Origin: an uncultured Muribaculaceae bacterium
GTDB lineage: Bacteria > Bacteroidota > Bacteroidia > Bacteroidales > Muribaculaceae
Assembly (NCBI GenBank): GCA_910579675.1
Contig: CAJTUF010000013.1
Span: 1-64,000, forward strand
Direction: 5' to 3'
DNA length: 64,000 bases
The position numbers were made by a program, and so were the translations under genes. Positions 52,098 to 60,876 of this stretch are shown here, one piece after another (positions within the stretch are counted from its first letter, which is position 1; each line of letters starts with the position of its first letter). The notes beneath the pieces were generated by a model. The model searched no databases. It saw only the letters and a program-made list of their open reading frames with translations, and was not told the origin of the DNA.

Positions 52098-52748
52098 TTA
52101 CTTCGCAGCAGCTGCGGCAGCACCACGGGCGGCGCGGGTGAGCTGTACGGCGCAGACAACGGCGTTTTTGGCGTTGACCAGTTCGAGACCTTCAAAGTTG
52201 AGGTCACCTACCTGAAGGGTCTTGCCCAGACCGAGGTGATCGACATTGATCACGAGGCGTTCGGGGATCTCGGTGTAGGGAGCACGAACTTTGAGCTTCT
52301 TCATCGAGAGAGAGAGCTTACCACCGGCCTTAACACCTTCGGCGTGGCCTTCGAGCTTCACGGGAACGGTGATGGTGACGGGCTTCTCGGGAGTTACTTC
52401 GAGGAGGTCGATGTGGAGCACATTGTCCTTCACGGGGTGGAACTGGATATCCTTGAGCACAGCCATGCGCTTCTCGCCATTTACTTCGAGCTCGATGGCA
52501 AAGATGTCGGGGGTATAGATGAGCTTGCGCACTGCCTCGTTGGTCACTGCGAGGTCGGTGGTGATGAGGCCCTGGTTGTTGCCGATCTCAACGATCTTCT
52601 CGCCGGGCTTGAGGGTGCCCTCAAAGGGAAGGGTGAATACTTTGCCACCGTTGAGCACTACGGGGATCTTCGACTCGGCGCGGAGGGCCTGGGCTGCCTT
52701 CTTACCGAGGTCGGTGCGAGGCTCGGCTACAAGCTGGAATGTCTTCAT
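52098..52748 (-). CDS. rplY: 50S ribosomal protein L25/general stress protein Ctc
   Basis: 216 residues, the two-domain TL5/Ctc form. The N-terminus (FQLVAEPRTDLGKKAAQALRAESKIPVVLNGG) binds 5S rRNA; the C-terminal beta domain follows. The last residues are Ala-rich. First gene of the rplY-pth-S4 operon, with a 93-base leader from a consensus promoter. Confidence 0.97.
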   Translation of the reverse strand: MKTFQLVAEPRTDLGKKAAQALRAESKIPVVLNGGKVFTLPFEGTLKPGEKIVEIGNNQGLITTDLAVTNEAVRKLIYTPDIFAIELEVNGEKRMAVLKDIQFHPVKDNVLHIDLLEVTPEKPVTITVPVKLEGHAEGVKAGGKLSLSMKKLKVRAPYTEIPERLVINVDHLGLGKTLQVGDLNFEGLELVNAKNAVVCAVQLTRAARGAAAAAAK

Positions 52749-52845
52749 TTGTTTGTTTGGTAAGTGGTTGTGTTACTAAAAATTAAGTAAGTTTGCTACT
52801 TCTTGATTTCCCATCACACGAGGCGGGAATGCCTGAAAAGCGGTG

Positions 52846-52875
52846 CAAAGGTACGATTTTTTCTCCAATCTCCAA
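52846..52875 (-). promoter_or_regulatory. Promoter of the rplY operon
   Basis: On the minus strand TTG (52873-52875), a 19-base spacer and TACCTTTG (52846-52853). Confidence 0.75.
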
Positions 52876-53153
52876 TCATCATGCGACATCTTTCACACGC
52901 GTGCGCATAATAATCGGACGTTTTTTCTTTTCACCATCCTTCTCTCGCTTTGACACCCCCTGAGGGCGGCTACGTTAATAGATGTTAACTAAAACCAATC
53001 AAAAAGATATGTTTTAGAACATATTTTACATTTATTAACAATCATATTTCTTTTGTATGCTTTTTTTCACATAATTTCGCGGCTGTTCTGCGAAAGGACA
53101 CCGACGCATAATTACGTCCGATTAATCTATTTTACCAATCTATCATAATATTC
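52876..53153 (+). promoter_or_regulatory. Upstream region of the susC gene
   Basis: A+T-rich, with a palindrome tatgttttagaacata (53008-53023) and a near-consensus TAATTTCG at 53072-53079. No exact TAnnTTTG was found, no regulator gene is adjacent, and no small gene is seen in the gap. Confidence 0.4.
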
Positions 53154-56100
53154 ATGAGGAAAAAGTATCAGAATCCCCTGTTGAGCGCCGCTATCATAGC
53201 AATGGCGGCTCCCGCGGCCATTGCCGCACCCGGGGCTGAACCTATGGCTGTTGTGGCTCCCCAGCCTCAGGCCAACTGCACCGGTACAGTTGTCGACAAC
53301 ACCGGCGAAGCCATGATCGGCGCTACCGTCAGGGCTGCCAACGACCCCAAGATTGCGAGTATGACCAATGTCGACGGTCAGTTTACCCTGAAAAACGTCA
53401 AGCCCGGCACCACCATCGTTGTGTCGTATATCGGCTACAAGGATGCCACCGCCGTATGGAACGGCCAGCCCCTCGCTATAACCCTTGAGCCTGCTTCGTC
53501 GAGCCTCGACGAGGTTGTCGTGCTCGGTTATAACACCCAGAGCCGCGAGAGCCTCACCGGCGCTCTCTCTGTGGTGAAGGACGACAAACTCAAGGATGTC
53601 ACCTCACCCTCGCTCACCAATATGCTCAACGGCAAGGCTGCCGGCGTATATGTAGCCAGCGGTTCCGGCCAGCCCGGCTCCGGCGGTGCTGTCGTGATCC
53701 GCGGTCAGGCCTCTCTCTCCGGCTCCACCGCTCCTATCTGGATCATCGACGGTGTCAATGTAGGCACCTCGGCAGGCGACCTCAACCCCGACGACGTTGC
53801 CTCGATCACTCTTCTTAAAGACGCCGCCTCGACTGCCATCTACGGTGCCGACGGTGCAAACGGTGTTGTTGTCGTGACCACTAAGAAGGGTTCCGACGGC
53901 ACCATGAATGTATCAGCATCTGCCAAGTTCGGTATCTCAAGGCTCAACAACGGCCGCATGGAGGTGATGAACGGCGCCGAGCTCTACGACTATTATAGCT
54001 CGATGCAGGGTGCAGAGAAGCTCCAGACAATCGCCATGTGGACCCCCGAGCTCCGCAACCGCGACTACGACTGGTGGAACGCCAACACCCACACCGGCTT
54101 CGCCCAGGACTATCATATATCTGTATCGGGTGGCAACGAGAAGCTCCGCTCCTATTTCTCGCTCGGCTACTACGATGAAGATGGCGCCGTGAAGGGCTAT
54201 TCGTACAACAAGTACAGCTTCCGCGCTTCGACCGACTTCCGCCCCGCCAAGTGGATCAGCATCCGCCCCACAATCACAGGCTCAAAGCGTAAGATCAACG
54301 ACCGCCAGCGCTCCGTGACCGATATGTACTCCAAGATGCCGTGGGATAGCCCATATCTCGAAGACGGCTCCCTTGCTCCCCACCGCTACAGCGGCTGGTG
54401 GAACGCTTCGGCCACCAACAACCTGCTCGACCTCAGCTACGGCAACTATGGTCAGAACCAGAACTACGAATTCAACGGCAACTTCGACTTCGATATCTAC
54501 ATCACCGACTGGCTCACATTCCAGAGCGTGAATGCCTATCGCTACAACACCTATCGCTACCACGGCTACACCGATCCCCGCTCAAGCAGCGGCGAGGGCG
54601 TGCAGGGTCGCATAAGTGAGAACTCGCAGAGCTGGACACGCAAGTCGACCAACCAGAAGTTCCTTATCAACAAGACCTTCGGCGACAAGCACAAACTCAA
54701 CGGTCTTATCGCTTATGAGTACCGCGACTATACCTACAACTGGATCGAGGGCGTAGGCACCGGCTTCATCCCCGGCTTCCAGATCCTCTCCGTAACCGCC
54801 AAGCCCGAAACTGTAGGCGGCTCCATCAGCCAGGAGGCAGTCAGCTCCTACTTCACCAAGTGGAACTACATGTACGACAACAAGTACCTCCTCGACGCAT
54901 CGTTCCGCCGCGACGGCGCCTCCAACCTCGGCCAGCGCTGGGGCAACCTCTGGAGTGTCAGCGCCGGTTGGGTAATGAACCGCGAGAACTGGTTTACCGC
55001 ACAGTGGGTCGACTACTTCAAGCTCCGCGCTTCCTACGGCTCTGTCGGCAACCGCCCCACCAGCCTCTATCCCCAGTATGACCTCTATAGCGTAGGCGTG
55101 AAATACGACGGCGCTGCTGGTGCCCTCATCAGCGTGATCGGTAATAAGGATCTCACCTGGGAGCGTACATTTACCTTCGACGTGGGCTTCGATGCCAACT
55201 TCTTCAACGAGCGCCTCCGCACTTCGTTTGACTTCTACATCAAAAACACCGACAACATCCTCTACAACGTGCCTGTTACCGGCCTCGTGGGTGTGACCTC
55301 CATCTACCGCAACGTGGGCAAGATGCGCAACACCGGCGTCGAGCTCAACATCGGCGGCGACATCATCACCACCCAAGACTGGACATGGACCATGGACCTC
55401 AACCTGGCCCACAACGCCAATGAGCTCCGCGACCTCTATCCCCAGAGCAATGGCGACGGCACCTCGTCGGTACGTCCTGTGATCATCGGCGACGGCACCG
55501 GCATTGCCGGCTCGATCAGCCGTATCCTTGAAGTGGGCGAACCTATCGACACTTACTATGGCCGCGAATGGGGCGGCGTCGATCCCGAAGACGGTACCCC
55601 GATGTGGTACATGACCGACGAAAACGGCAACCGCGTACTCACCCACAAGTATGCCGAGGCCGACGAAGTGAAGCTCGGCACCTTCAACCCCAAGGTGTTT
55701 GGCGCTCTCAACACCTCGCTCCGCTGGAAAGCCCTCGACCTCAACGCCAGCTTCGGTTTCTCCATCGGTGGCAAGATCTACAACTACTCGCGTCTGGAAT
55801 ATGACTCCGACGGTGCCTACACCGACCGCAACCAGATGAAGCTTCAGGATGGTTGGACCCGTTGGGAAAAACCCGGCGATATCGCCACTCACCCCCGCGC
55901 AGTCTACAACAACACCGACCAGGGCAACAAGGCTTCGAGCCGCTATCTCGAAAACAGCGACTACCTCAAGCTCCGCTCGCTCACCCTCGGCTACTCGATC
56001 CCCACTCCCCAGAACTGGGGCATCCGCAACCTCCGCGTAAGCCTCTCGGCCGAAAACCTCTTCTGCATCACCAAATATTCAGGTGTTGATCCCGAGCTCC

Positions 56101-56192
56101 CCGCTTCCGGCGGCTCAGTCATGGGTTCTACCGGCCCCGGCGTCTACCCCTCCGTACGTCGCTTCTCGCTCGGTCTTAACCTCTCGTTCTGA
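53154..56192 (+). CDS. SusC/RagA-family TonB-dependent receptor
   Basis: 1012 residues. Signal peptide (MRKKYQNPLLSAAIIAMAAPAAIAA), then a carboxypeptidase-D-like regulatory domain (about 45-120: GTVVDNTGEAMIGATVRA, VSYIGYKDATA). The TonB box region LDEVVVLGYNTQSRESLTGA and the plug follow (APIWIIDGVNV, ADGANGVVVVTTKKG). The rest is the 22-strand barrel ending in LGLNLSF. It imports glycans or peptides together with the SusD gene 41 bases downstream. No enzyme or sigma/anti-sigma gene is nearby, so the substrate cannot be inferred. Confidence 0.97.
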   Translation: MRKKYQNPLLSAAIIAMAAPAAIAAPGAEPMAVVAPQPQANCTGTVVDNTGEAMIGATVRAANDPKIASMTNVDGQFTLKNVKPGTTIVVSYIGYKDATAVWNGQPLAITLEPASSSLDEVVVLGYNTQSRESLTGALSVVKDDKLKDVTSPSLTNMLNGKAAGVYVASGSGQPGSGGAVVIRGQASLSGSTAPIWIIDGVNVGTSAGDLNPDDVASITLLKDAASTAIYGADGANGVVVVTTKKGSDGTMNVSASAKFGISRLNNGRMEVMNGAELYDYYSSMQGAEKLQTIAMWTPELRNRDYDWWNANTHTGFAQDYHISVSGGNEKLRSYFSLGYYDEDGAVKGYSYNKYSFRASTDFRPAKWISIRPTITGSKRKINDRQRSVTDMYSKMPWDSPYLEDGSLAPHRYSGWWNASATNNLLDLSYGNYGQNQNYEFNGNFDFDIYITDWLTFQSVNAYRYNTYRYHGYTDPRSSSGEGVQGRISENSQSWTRKSTNQKFLINKTFGDKHKLNGLIAYEYRDYTYNWIEGVGTGFIPGFQILSVTAKPETVGGSISQEAVSSYFTKWNYMYDNKYLLDASFRRDGASNLGQRWGNLWSVSAGWVMNRENWFTAQWVDYFKLRASYGSVGNRPTSLYPQYDLYSVGVKYDGAAGALISVIGNKDLTWERTFTFDVGFDANFFNERLRTSFDFYIKNTDNILYNVPVTGLVGVTSIYRNVGKMRNTGVELNIGGDIITTQDWTWTMDLNLAHNANELRDLYPQSNGDGTSSVRPVIIGDGTGIAGSISRILEVGEPIDTYYGREWGGVDPEDGTPMWYMTDENGNRVLTHKYAEADEVKLGTFNPKVFGALNTSLRWKALDLNASFGFSIGGKIYNYSRLEYDSDGAYTDRNQMKLQDGWTRWEKPGDIATHPRAVYNNTDQGNKASSRYLENSDYLKLRSLTLGYSIPTPQNWGIRNLRVSLSAENLFCITKYSGVDPELPASGGSVMGSTGPGVYPSVRRFSLGLNLSF

Positions 56193-56233
56193 TCTCAATC
56201 TGTCAAACACCCAGAATCATCCTATCAACAACA

Positions 56234-57958
56234 ATGAAAAAAGCTAAATATATATTTCTGGCTGCCGCCGCTGCCATGGCTCTCTCGCAGAGCTCCTGTA
56301 ATGTGGAGCGCCTGCCCTACGGCTCCATGGCTACCGACCAGATCCAGCAGAATCCCGACAACTACCTCGACGCCTTGATGAACGGCGCCTATGCACAGCT
56401 CGGCTCATGGAGCGACCCGATGCACCGCTGCGGCGAATATGCCGGTGACAACGTTGCCATCCGCGGTTACTCGACCGACGCCTTCTTCGAGTTCATCTCC
56501 TACGCCCGCACACCCAACAACTATCGTCTCGACCAGTTCTGGAACTCAGGCTACAAGGCCATCGCCCAGGTGTCAAACATCATCAATATGTTTGAGGAGG
56601 GTCAGAGCGCAAGCGTTGACCAGTGTCTCGGCGAGTGCTACTACATGCGCGGAATGCTCTACTTCTACTTCGTCCGCGCCTATGGCCGCCCCTACTATCA
56701 GGCTGCCGACCGCAACCTCGGCGTGCCCGTCGTAAACGGTACCCCCGACAACATCCTCAGCTCCGACTTCTTCCTCTCCGACCGCAAGACCGTGAAGGAA
56801 AACTATGAGCTCATCATCGCCGACCTCGAGAAGGCCGCCCAGCTCATGAACGAGGATAAGGGCGCATCGCGTCCCTCGGTTGGCGCCGCCAACGCCCTCC
56901 TCTCGCGTGTCTACCTCTACATGAGCGGCACCTATGAGAACCCCAACACCCAGTATGCCCAGAAGGCTATTGAATATGCCTCGAAGGTTATCGACTCGGG
57001 CGACTATCAGCTCCGTAGCCGTGAGAGCATCATGGAGTATATCAAACCTGCTCCCGACGCAAACCCCGAAGCCATCTTCGCCGTTAAGCGCATCGCTTCA
57101 GAGTACTCCGGATTTGACCACTACTATGGCGTAGGCGGCATGTATGCCAACATCGGCGGCATGGGTTGGGGCGAGATGTTTGCCTCGCAGAAGTATATGG
57201 ATCTCCTCGACGAGACCGGCCGCAACGACTGGCGCAACGATAAGTTTGTCGACGCCCGCGCAGCATATATCGAACCCACCTATCAGGATAAGGAAGTGGC
57301 CCGCTTCACTTTCGTTTCCGACAATGGCGACGTGAACTACGCTCAGCTCGATATCACCCGCAACGGCGTAGGCAACATCACCGCCAAGGATGGCGACGAC
57401 ACCTATCAGCTCACCCCCGTCGACGTTGACCAGGAGATCTACACCATCAACTACAAGGGTCAGACCTGCAAGGCCTACATCGACAACTTCATCACCCTCA
57501 ACCGCGCCAACCCGCAGTTCTACATCAACAAGCAGAGCCGCGAGACTGAGGACAGCCACCTCTTCTCGCCCATGATCTCCCGCCTCGGCGAGATCTATCT
57601 GAACCGCGCTGAGGCTTATGCCAAGCTCGGCCAGTATGGCAACGCTCTTGCCGACCTCAACACCATCCGTACCCGCTCGATCGTCGACGGTGCCTACGAC
57701 TCGCTCGACGCCACAAACGCTGCCGAGCGCATAGAGAAAGAGCGCACCCTTGAACTCGCCTTCGAGGCCGAGCGCAGCTACGATGTGTTCCGCAACGGTG
57801 GCCTCCTCACCCGCCACTATCCCGGTGCCCACACCCAGAGCATCGAAGTTCCCGCCACCGACTACCGCGTTGTTTACTACATTCCTCAGAATGCCATCAA
57901 CGCTTATCCCGGTGTCATCACCCAGAACCCCACCAGCGACGCCGGTGTGATCCTCTGA
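56234..57958 (+). CDS. RagB/SusD-family surface lipoprotein
   Basis: 574 residues. The lipobox LSQSSC near residue 22 places it on the surface as the lid of the SusC barrel. The TPR-like core shows LDALMNGAYAQLGSW, the family segment YFYFVRAYGRPYYQ near 138, AANALLSRVYLYMSG and, at the end, RLGEIYLNRAEAYAKLG with ERTLELAFEAERSYDVFRNGG. It binds the ligand for transfer through SusC. The unit ends at the hairpin near 57983-58020. Confidence 0.97.
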   Translation: MKKAKYIFLAAAAAMALSQSSCNVERLPYGSMATDQIQQNPDNYLDALMNGAYAQLGSWSDPMHRCGEYAGDNVAIRGYSTDAFFEFISYARTPNNYRLDQFWNSGYKAIAQVSNIINMFEEGQSASVDQCLGECYYMRGMLYFYFVRAYGRPYYQAADRNLGVPVVNGTPDNILSSDFFLSDRKTVKENYELIIADLEKAAQLMNEDKGASRPSVGAANALLSRVYLYMSGTYENPNTQYAQKAIEYASKVIDSGDYQLRSRESIMEYIKPAPDANPEAIFAVKRIASEYSGFDHYYGVGGMYANIGGMGWGEMFASQKYMDLLDETGRNDWRNDKFVDARAAYIEPTYQDKEVARFTFVSDNGDVNYAQLDITRNGVGNITAKDGDDTYQLTPVDVDQEIYTINYKGQTCKAYIDNFITLNRANPQFYINKQSRETEDSHLFSPMISRLGEIYLNRAEAYAKLGQYGNALADLNTIRTRSIVDGAYDSLDATNAAERIEKERTLELAFEAERSYDVFRNGGLLTRHYPGAHTQSIEVPATDYRVVYYIPQNAINAYPGVITQNPTSDAGVIL

Positions 57959-57982
57959 TTGATACTTTAGGTTTTTAGATAG

Positions 57983-58020
57983 ATGCGCCCCGATGCTCGA
58001 GAGAGAGCACCGGGGCGCAT
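57983..58020. terminator. Terminator between the susD gene and a convergent membrane-protein gene
   Basis: A 10-bp stem, atgcgccccg with cggggcgcat at 58011-58020, with a further inner stem and a T-rich run after it. Confidence 0.8.
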
Positions 58021-58055
58021 TTTGTCTATGCCACGGCTGACGGAATGGGAGTGCC

Positions 58056-58589
58056 TCAACGCTTGATGACCGACAGCCCGAAGAGTCCGCGCCCAACCGG
58101 TATGGCAATCGTGTCGCCAAGGTGGGTGGCCGAGTAGCGGGCGCGGTCGAGATGGATAGGCTTGCGCCATCCGCCGGGAAGCGACACCTCCATGTAGTAG
58201 ACCTTGTAGGGCTCACCCTTGACATATCGGTTGCGCCCCACACGCTTGCTGCGGTGGTGGGTCTCGGTGTAGAGACGCTCCACCACTGCCCTCTCCGTGT
58301 GAAGACTCGACTTCGACACGAAGCAGAAATTGAGAGCATAAAACAACGCCATTGCAACCCCCGTGGCCAAAACGACATGGCACAATGGAGGCAGCCACCC
58401 GAAACGGCTCCCGACAACACGGCGCCAGAGTCGCGCCGCAAGTGGATAGGACACCACTGCCAACGCCAGACAGGCCAGCGCGGGGCCCCATGGATTGACC
58501 AGCGTGATGGTGGCAAATCCGAGGGCGGCTCCATAGGCCATCATTGTCAGCATCACAATTACAACTATTGTCACTGAATGTTTGCGCAT
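58056..58589 (-). CDS. Membrane protein of unknown function
   Basis: 177 residues from MRKHSVTIVVIVML. Three hydrophobic segments lie in the first 95 residues, followed by a basic soluble domain (SSLHTERAVVERLYTETHHRSKR). No family recognised. The frame start at 58631 lies on the promoter. It is divergent from the M48 gene and their promoters interlock. Confidence 0.7.
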   Translation of the reverse strand: MRKHSVTIVVIVMLTMMAYGAALGFATITLVNPWGPALACLALAVVSYPLAARLWRRVVGSRFGWLPPLCHVVLATGVAMALFYALNFCFVSKSSLHTERAVVERLYTETHHRSKRVGRNRYVKGEPYKVYYMEVSLPGGWRKPIHLDRARYSATHLGDTIAIPVGRGLFGLSVIKR

Positions 58590-58604
58590 CTTTGATCTTA
58601 GTAT

Positions 58605-58612
58605 TAATTTTG
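58605..58612 (+). promoter_or_regulatory. -7 element of the M48 peptidase gene
   Basis: Reads TAATTTTG. The start point near 58617 leads to the ATG at 58658 and rules out the frame start at 58544. Confidence 0.65.
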
Positions 58613-58628
58613 CACTGCAATTCTGAAG

Positions 58629-58636
58629 CAAAATTA
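58629..58636 (-). promoter_or_regulatory. -7 element of the divergent membrane-protein gene
   Basis: Reads TAATTTTG on the minus strand. Its start point near 58624 lies beyond that of the opposite gene, so the two transcripts overlap by a few bases at their 5' ends. Confidence 0.65.
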
Positions 58637-58657
58637 GCTAAAATCGATCATACGGAA

Positions 58658-59470
58658 ATGAAAAAGACATTCATCTATCTCTTTGTAGCCGCGATTGCAG
58701 CTCTCGCTCCCGCCAATATCTCGGCTCAGTTCAAACTCGGTCGCGCTATCCAAGGCGCTGCCAAGGCCGCCCAGGCCTTCACCCTCACCGATCAGCAGAT
58801 GGCCGCTTATGTGAAGGAATCGGTCGACTGGATGGACAAGAACAATCCCGTGGCCGCCGACGACGATCCCTATGCCATTCGTCTCAAGAAGCTCACCGAA
58901 GGCATAACCGACGCCGATGGCATACCTCTCAACTTCAAGGTCTACAAGGTGATCGACGTCAATGCCTTCGCATGCCCAGACGGCAGTGTGAGAGTGTTTT
59001 CGTCGTTAATGGACATAATGAACGACGATGAACTCCTCGGCATCATAGGCCATGAGATAGGCCATGTGGTGAAGCGCCACTCCAAAAACGGCTTCAAGCA
59101 GCAGCTCCTCACCGGCGCACTCAAAGATGCCGTGGCTTCAAGCGGCGGTGTGGCAGCGAAGCTCACCGACTCGCAGCTCGGCACCCTCGGCGAGGGTCTT
59201 ATCGGCGCCAAATACTCGCAGAAGCAGGAGAAAGAAGCCGACGACTGCGGCTACGACTTCCTCGTGGCCAACGGTAAGAATCCCTGGGGTATGGTTATGT
59301 CGTTTGAGAAATTCCTCAACATGGAGGCTCAATCGGGCGTGAAGGCCGGTATGGTCGACCGTATGTTCAGCTCCCACCCCGACACTCAGGCACGCATCAA
59401 TGCCATGACCGCCCGCTGCCAGAAGGATGGCTACGAGCGTCCCGCCGCCACCGAGGGCGCCGCTGAATGA
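58658..59470 (+). CDS. M48-family zinc metallopeptidase, exported
   Basis: 270 residues with a signal peptide (MKKTFIYLFVAAIAALAPANISAQ). The zinc site HEIGH has His132, Glu133 and His136. The third ligand is in KQEKEADDCGYDFL. DGSVRVFSSLMDIMNDDELLG is typical of periplasmic M48 proteins such as LoiP/YggG. It probably degrades misfolded envelope proteins. A strong hairpin follows. Confidence 0.93.
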   Translation: MKKTFIYLFVAAIAALAPANISAQFKLGRAIQGAAKAAQAFTLTDQQMAAYVKESVDWMDKNNPVAADDDPYAIRLKKLTEGITDADGIPLNFKVYKVIDVNAFACPDGSVRVFSSLMDIMNDDELLGIIGHEIGHVVKRHSKNGFKQQLLTGALKDAVASSGGVAAKLTDSQLGTLGEGLIGAKYSQKQEKEADDCGYDFLVANGKNPWGMVMSFEKFLNMEAQSGVKAGMVDRMFSSHPDTQARINAMTARCQKDGYERPAATEGAAE

Positions 59471-59488
59471 CCGGCCCGCCAAAACTGA

Positions 59489-59537
59489 AAAAAACGCGCC
59501 CCGCAGCCCAACATTAAGGCCGCGGGGCGCGTTTTTT
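59489..59537. terminator. Bidirectional terminator after the M48 gene
   Basis: A 16-bp stem with 6 A at one foot and 6 T at the other. It ends only 4 bases before the first ATG of the ClC gene. Confidence 0.85.
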
Positions 59538-59541
59538 AAGC

Positions 59542-60876
59542 ATGCCCATCAGTTCGTCCCATATGCCTCTGATCGACTTCCTGCGCCGCAATGCAGCGCG
59601 GAGAGGTCCATTTGTCCTGGTATGTTTCATTCTTGGGCTGATGGCAGGAAGCGGAGCGTTTATGCTCAAGCGCCTCACCGCGCTCATCTCGCGTCTGGCC
59701 ACCGACGGGGTGGCCGCCGATACAATACCGTGGCGGTTCCTATGGCTCCCGATCGTGGGGGTGGTGTTGGCCGGCATTCTGCAGCGCTACATAGTCAGGC
59801 AACCGCTCGACCACGGCACCCGGCGCATCAACGAAGCCCTGCGCTCGCGGGGTTGCCGCATCGCCCCTTCCACCATTCTCTCGCCTATAGCAGGCGCATC
59901 ATTCACCCTCGGGCTCGGCGGATCGGCCGGATCAGAAGGCCCGATAGCCTATGCGTCGGCTGCCATGGGGAGCAATCTCGGGCGCCTGTTGGGAATGCCG
60001 CCGCGCCTCATGGCCGCACTTGTGGCAATAGGAGGCGGAGCAGGTATCGCAGGTATATTCAAGTCGCCAGTGGGAGGATTTTTCTTTGCCATAGAGGTAC
60101 TGTCTGTCGAGCTGTCGGGCATAAGCATCGTCGGGCTGGCCGTGGCTTGCATCACGGCGGGCATGACAGCCTTCGTGCTCAGCGGCTTCACTCCCGATGT
60201 AGTGTTCAGCCACATCCCGCCACTTGAGCCACGGCTACTGCTATGGGCCCTTCCGCTCGGTGTGGTGTGCGGGCTCTATTCCATCTACTATTCATTTATC
60301 GGCAACCGGATAGGGCGCTTCTACACCACCATGCGCCATCCTGCTCTGAAGTGGGTGGCCTCGGGCATGTCGATAGGTCTGCTGATATTCGCTCTGCCGT
60401 CGCTCTACGGCGAGGGTTACGGAGTGATAGCCCGCATCCTCGACGGCCACGGCATAGAGGCCCTGACCTACGGTAGCATCATCGGAATGATTGGCCATAT
60501 GTCGCCCCTCGCCACCCTGCTGCTCCTCAGCGGAGCGGCTGCGCTGGTCAAGAGCATTGCCTCGGCATCGACCAACGATGGCGGCGGCGTGGCGGGCGAT
60601 TTCGCCCCAACGATATTTGCCGGAGCGGTGGTGGGATTTTTCTTCGCCGCAGTAGCTACTATGGCAACTCATGCCGATGTGTCACTTCCGGCTCTCGTGC
60701 TCATGGCCATGGGCGGAGTGATGGCTGGAGCTGTCAGGGCTCCGCTTATGGCCATGTTTATTGTGGCTGAGATGACCGGAGCCTACTCCCTGCTGCTGCC
60801 GGTGGCATTGACAGCCACCTTGTCGTATCTTATCGTGAAGCTGGCCTCTCTCAGAAGCGCGCGCAGCGGCTCATGA
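59542..60876 (+). CDS. ClC-family chloride channel or H+/Cl- antiporter
   Basis: 444 residues with 10 or more hydrophobic helices. GLGGSAGSEGPIAYASAAMG near residue 128 holds the GSEGP anion-filter segment with the gating Glu. GGVAGDFAPTIFAGA near 352 is the second filter segment. Substrate could be chloride or fluoride; the sequence alone does not settle it. The start may instead be the ATG at 59563. No -7 element lies between the terminator hairpin and the ATG, so expression may depend on read-through. Its last 26 bases overlap aroC. Confidence 0.9.
   Translation: MPISSSHMPLIDFLRRNAARRGPFVLVCFILGLMAGSGAFMLKRLTALISRLATDGVAADTIPWRFLWLPIVGVVLAGILQRYIVRQPLDHGTRRINEALRSRGCRIAPSTILSPIAGASFTLGLGGSAGSEGPIAYASAAMGSNLGRLLGMPPRLMAALVAIGGGAGIAGIFKSPVGGFFFAIEVLSVELSGISIVGLAVACITAGMTAFVLSGFTPDVVFSHIPPLEPRLLLWALPLGVVCGLYSIYYSFIGNRIGRFYTTMRHPALKWVASGMSIGLLIFALPSLYGEGYGVIARILDGHGIEALTYGSIIGMIGHMSPLATLLLLSGAAALVKSIASASTNDGGGVAGDFAPTIFAGAVVGFFFAAVATMATHADVSLPALVLMAMGGVMAGAVRAPLMAMFIVAEMTGAYSLLLPVALTATLSYLIVKLASLRSARSGS

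Noticed and set aside
54582..55892. 436-codon minus frame inside susC
   Set aside because: Antisense to a full-length SusC, Val/Ala/Gly-rich shadow.
57098..58534. 478-codon minus frame across the susD end
   Set aside because: It reads across the strong terminator and antisense to susD; the product is low-complexity.
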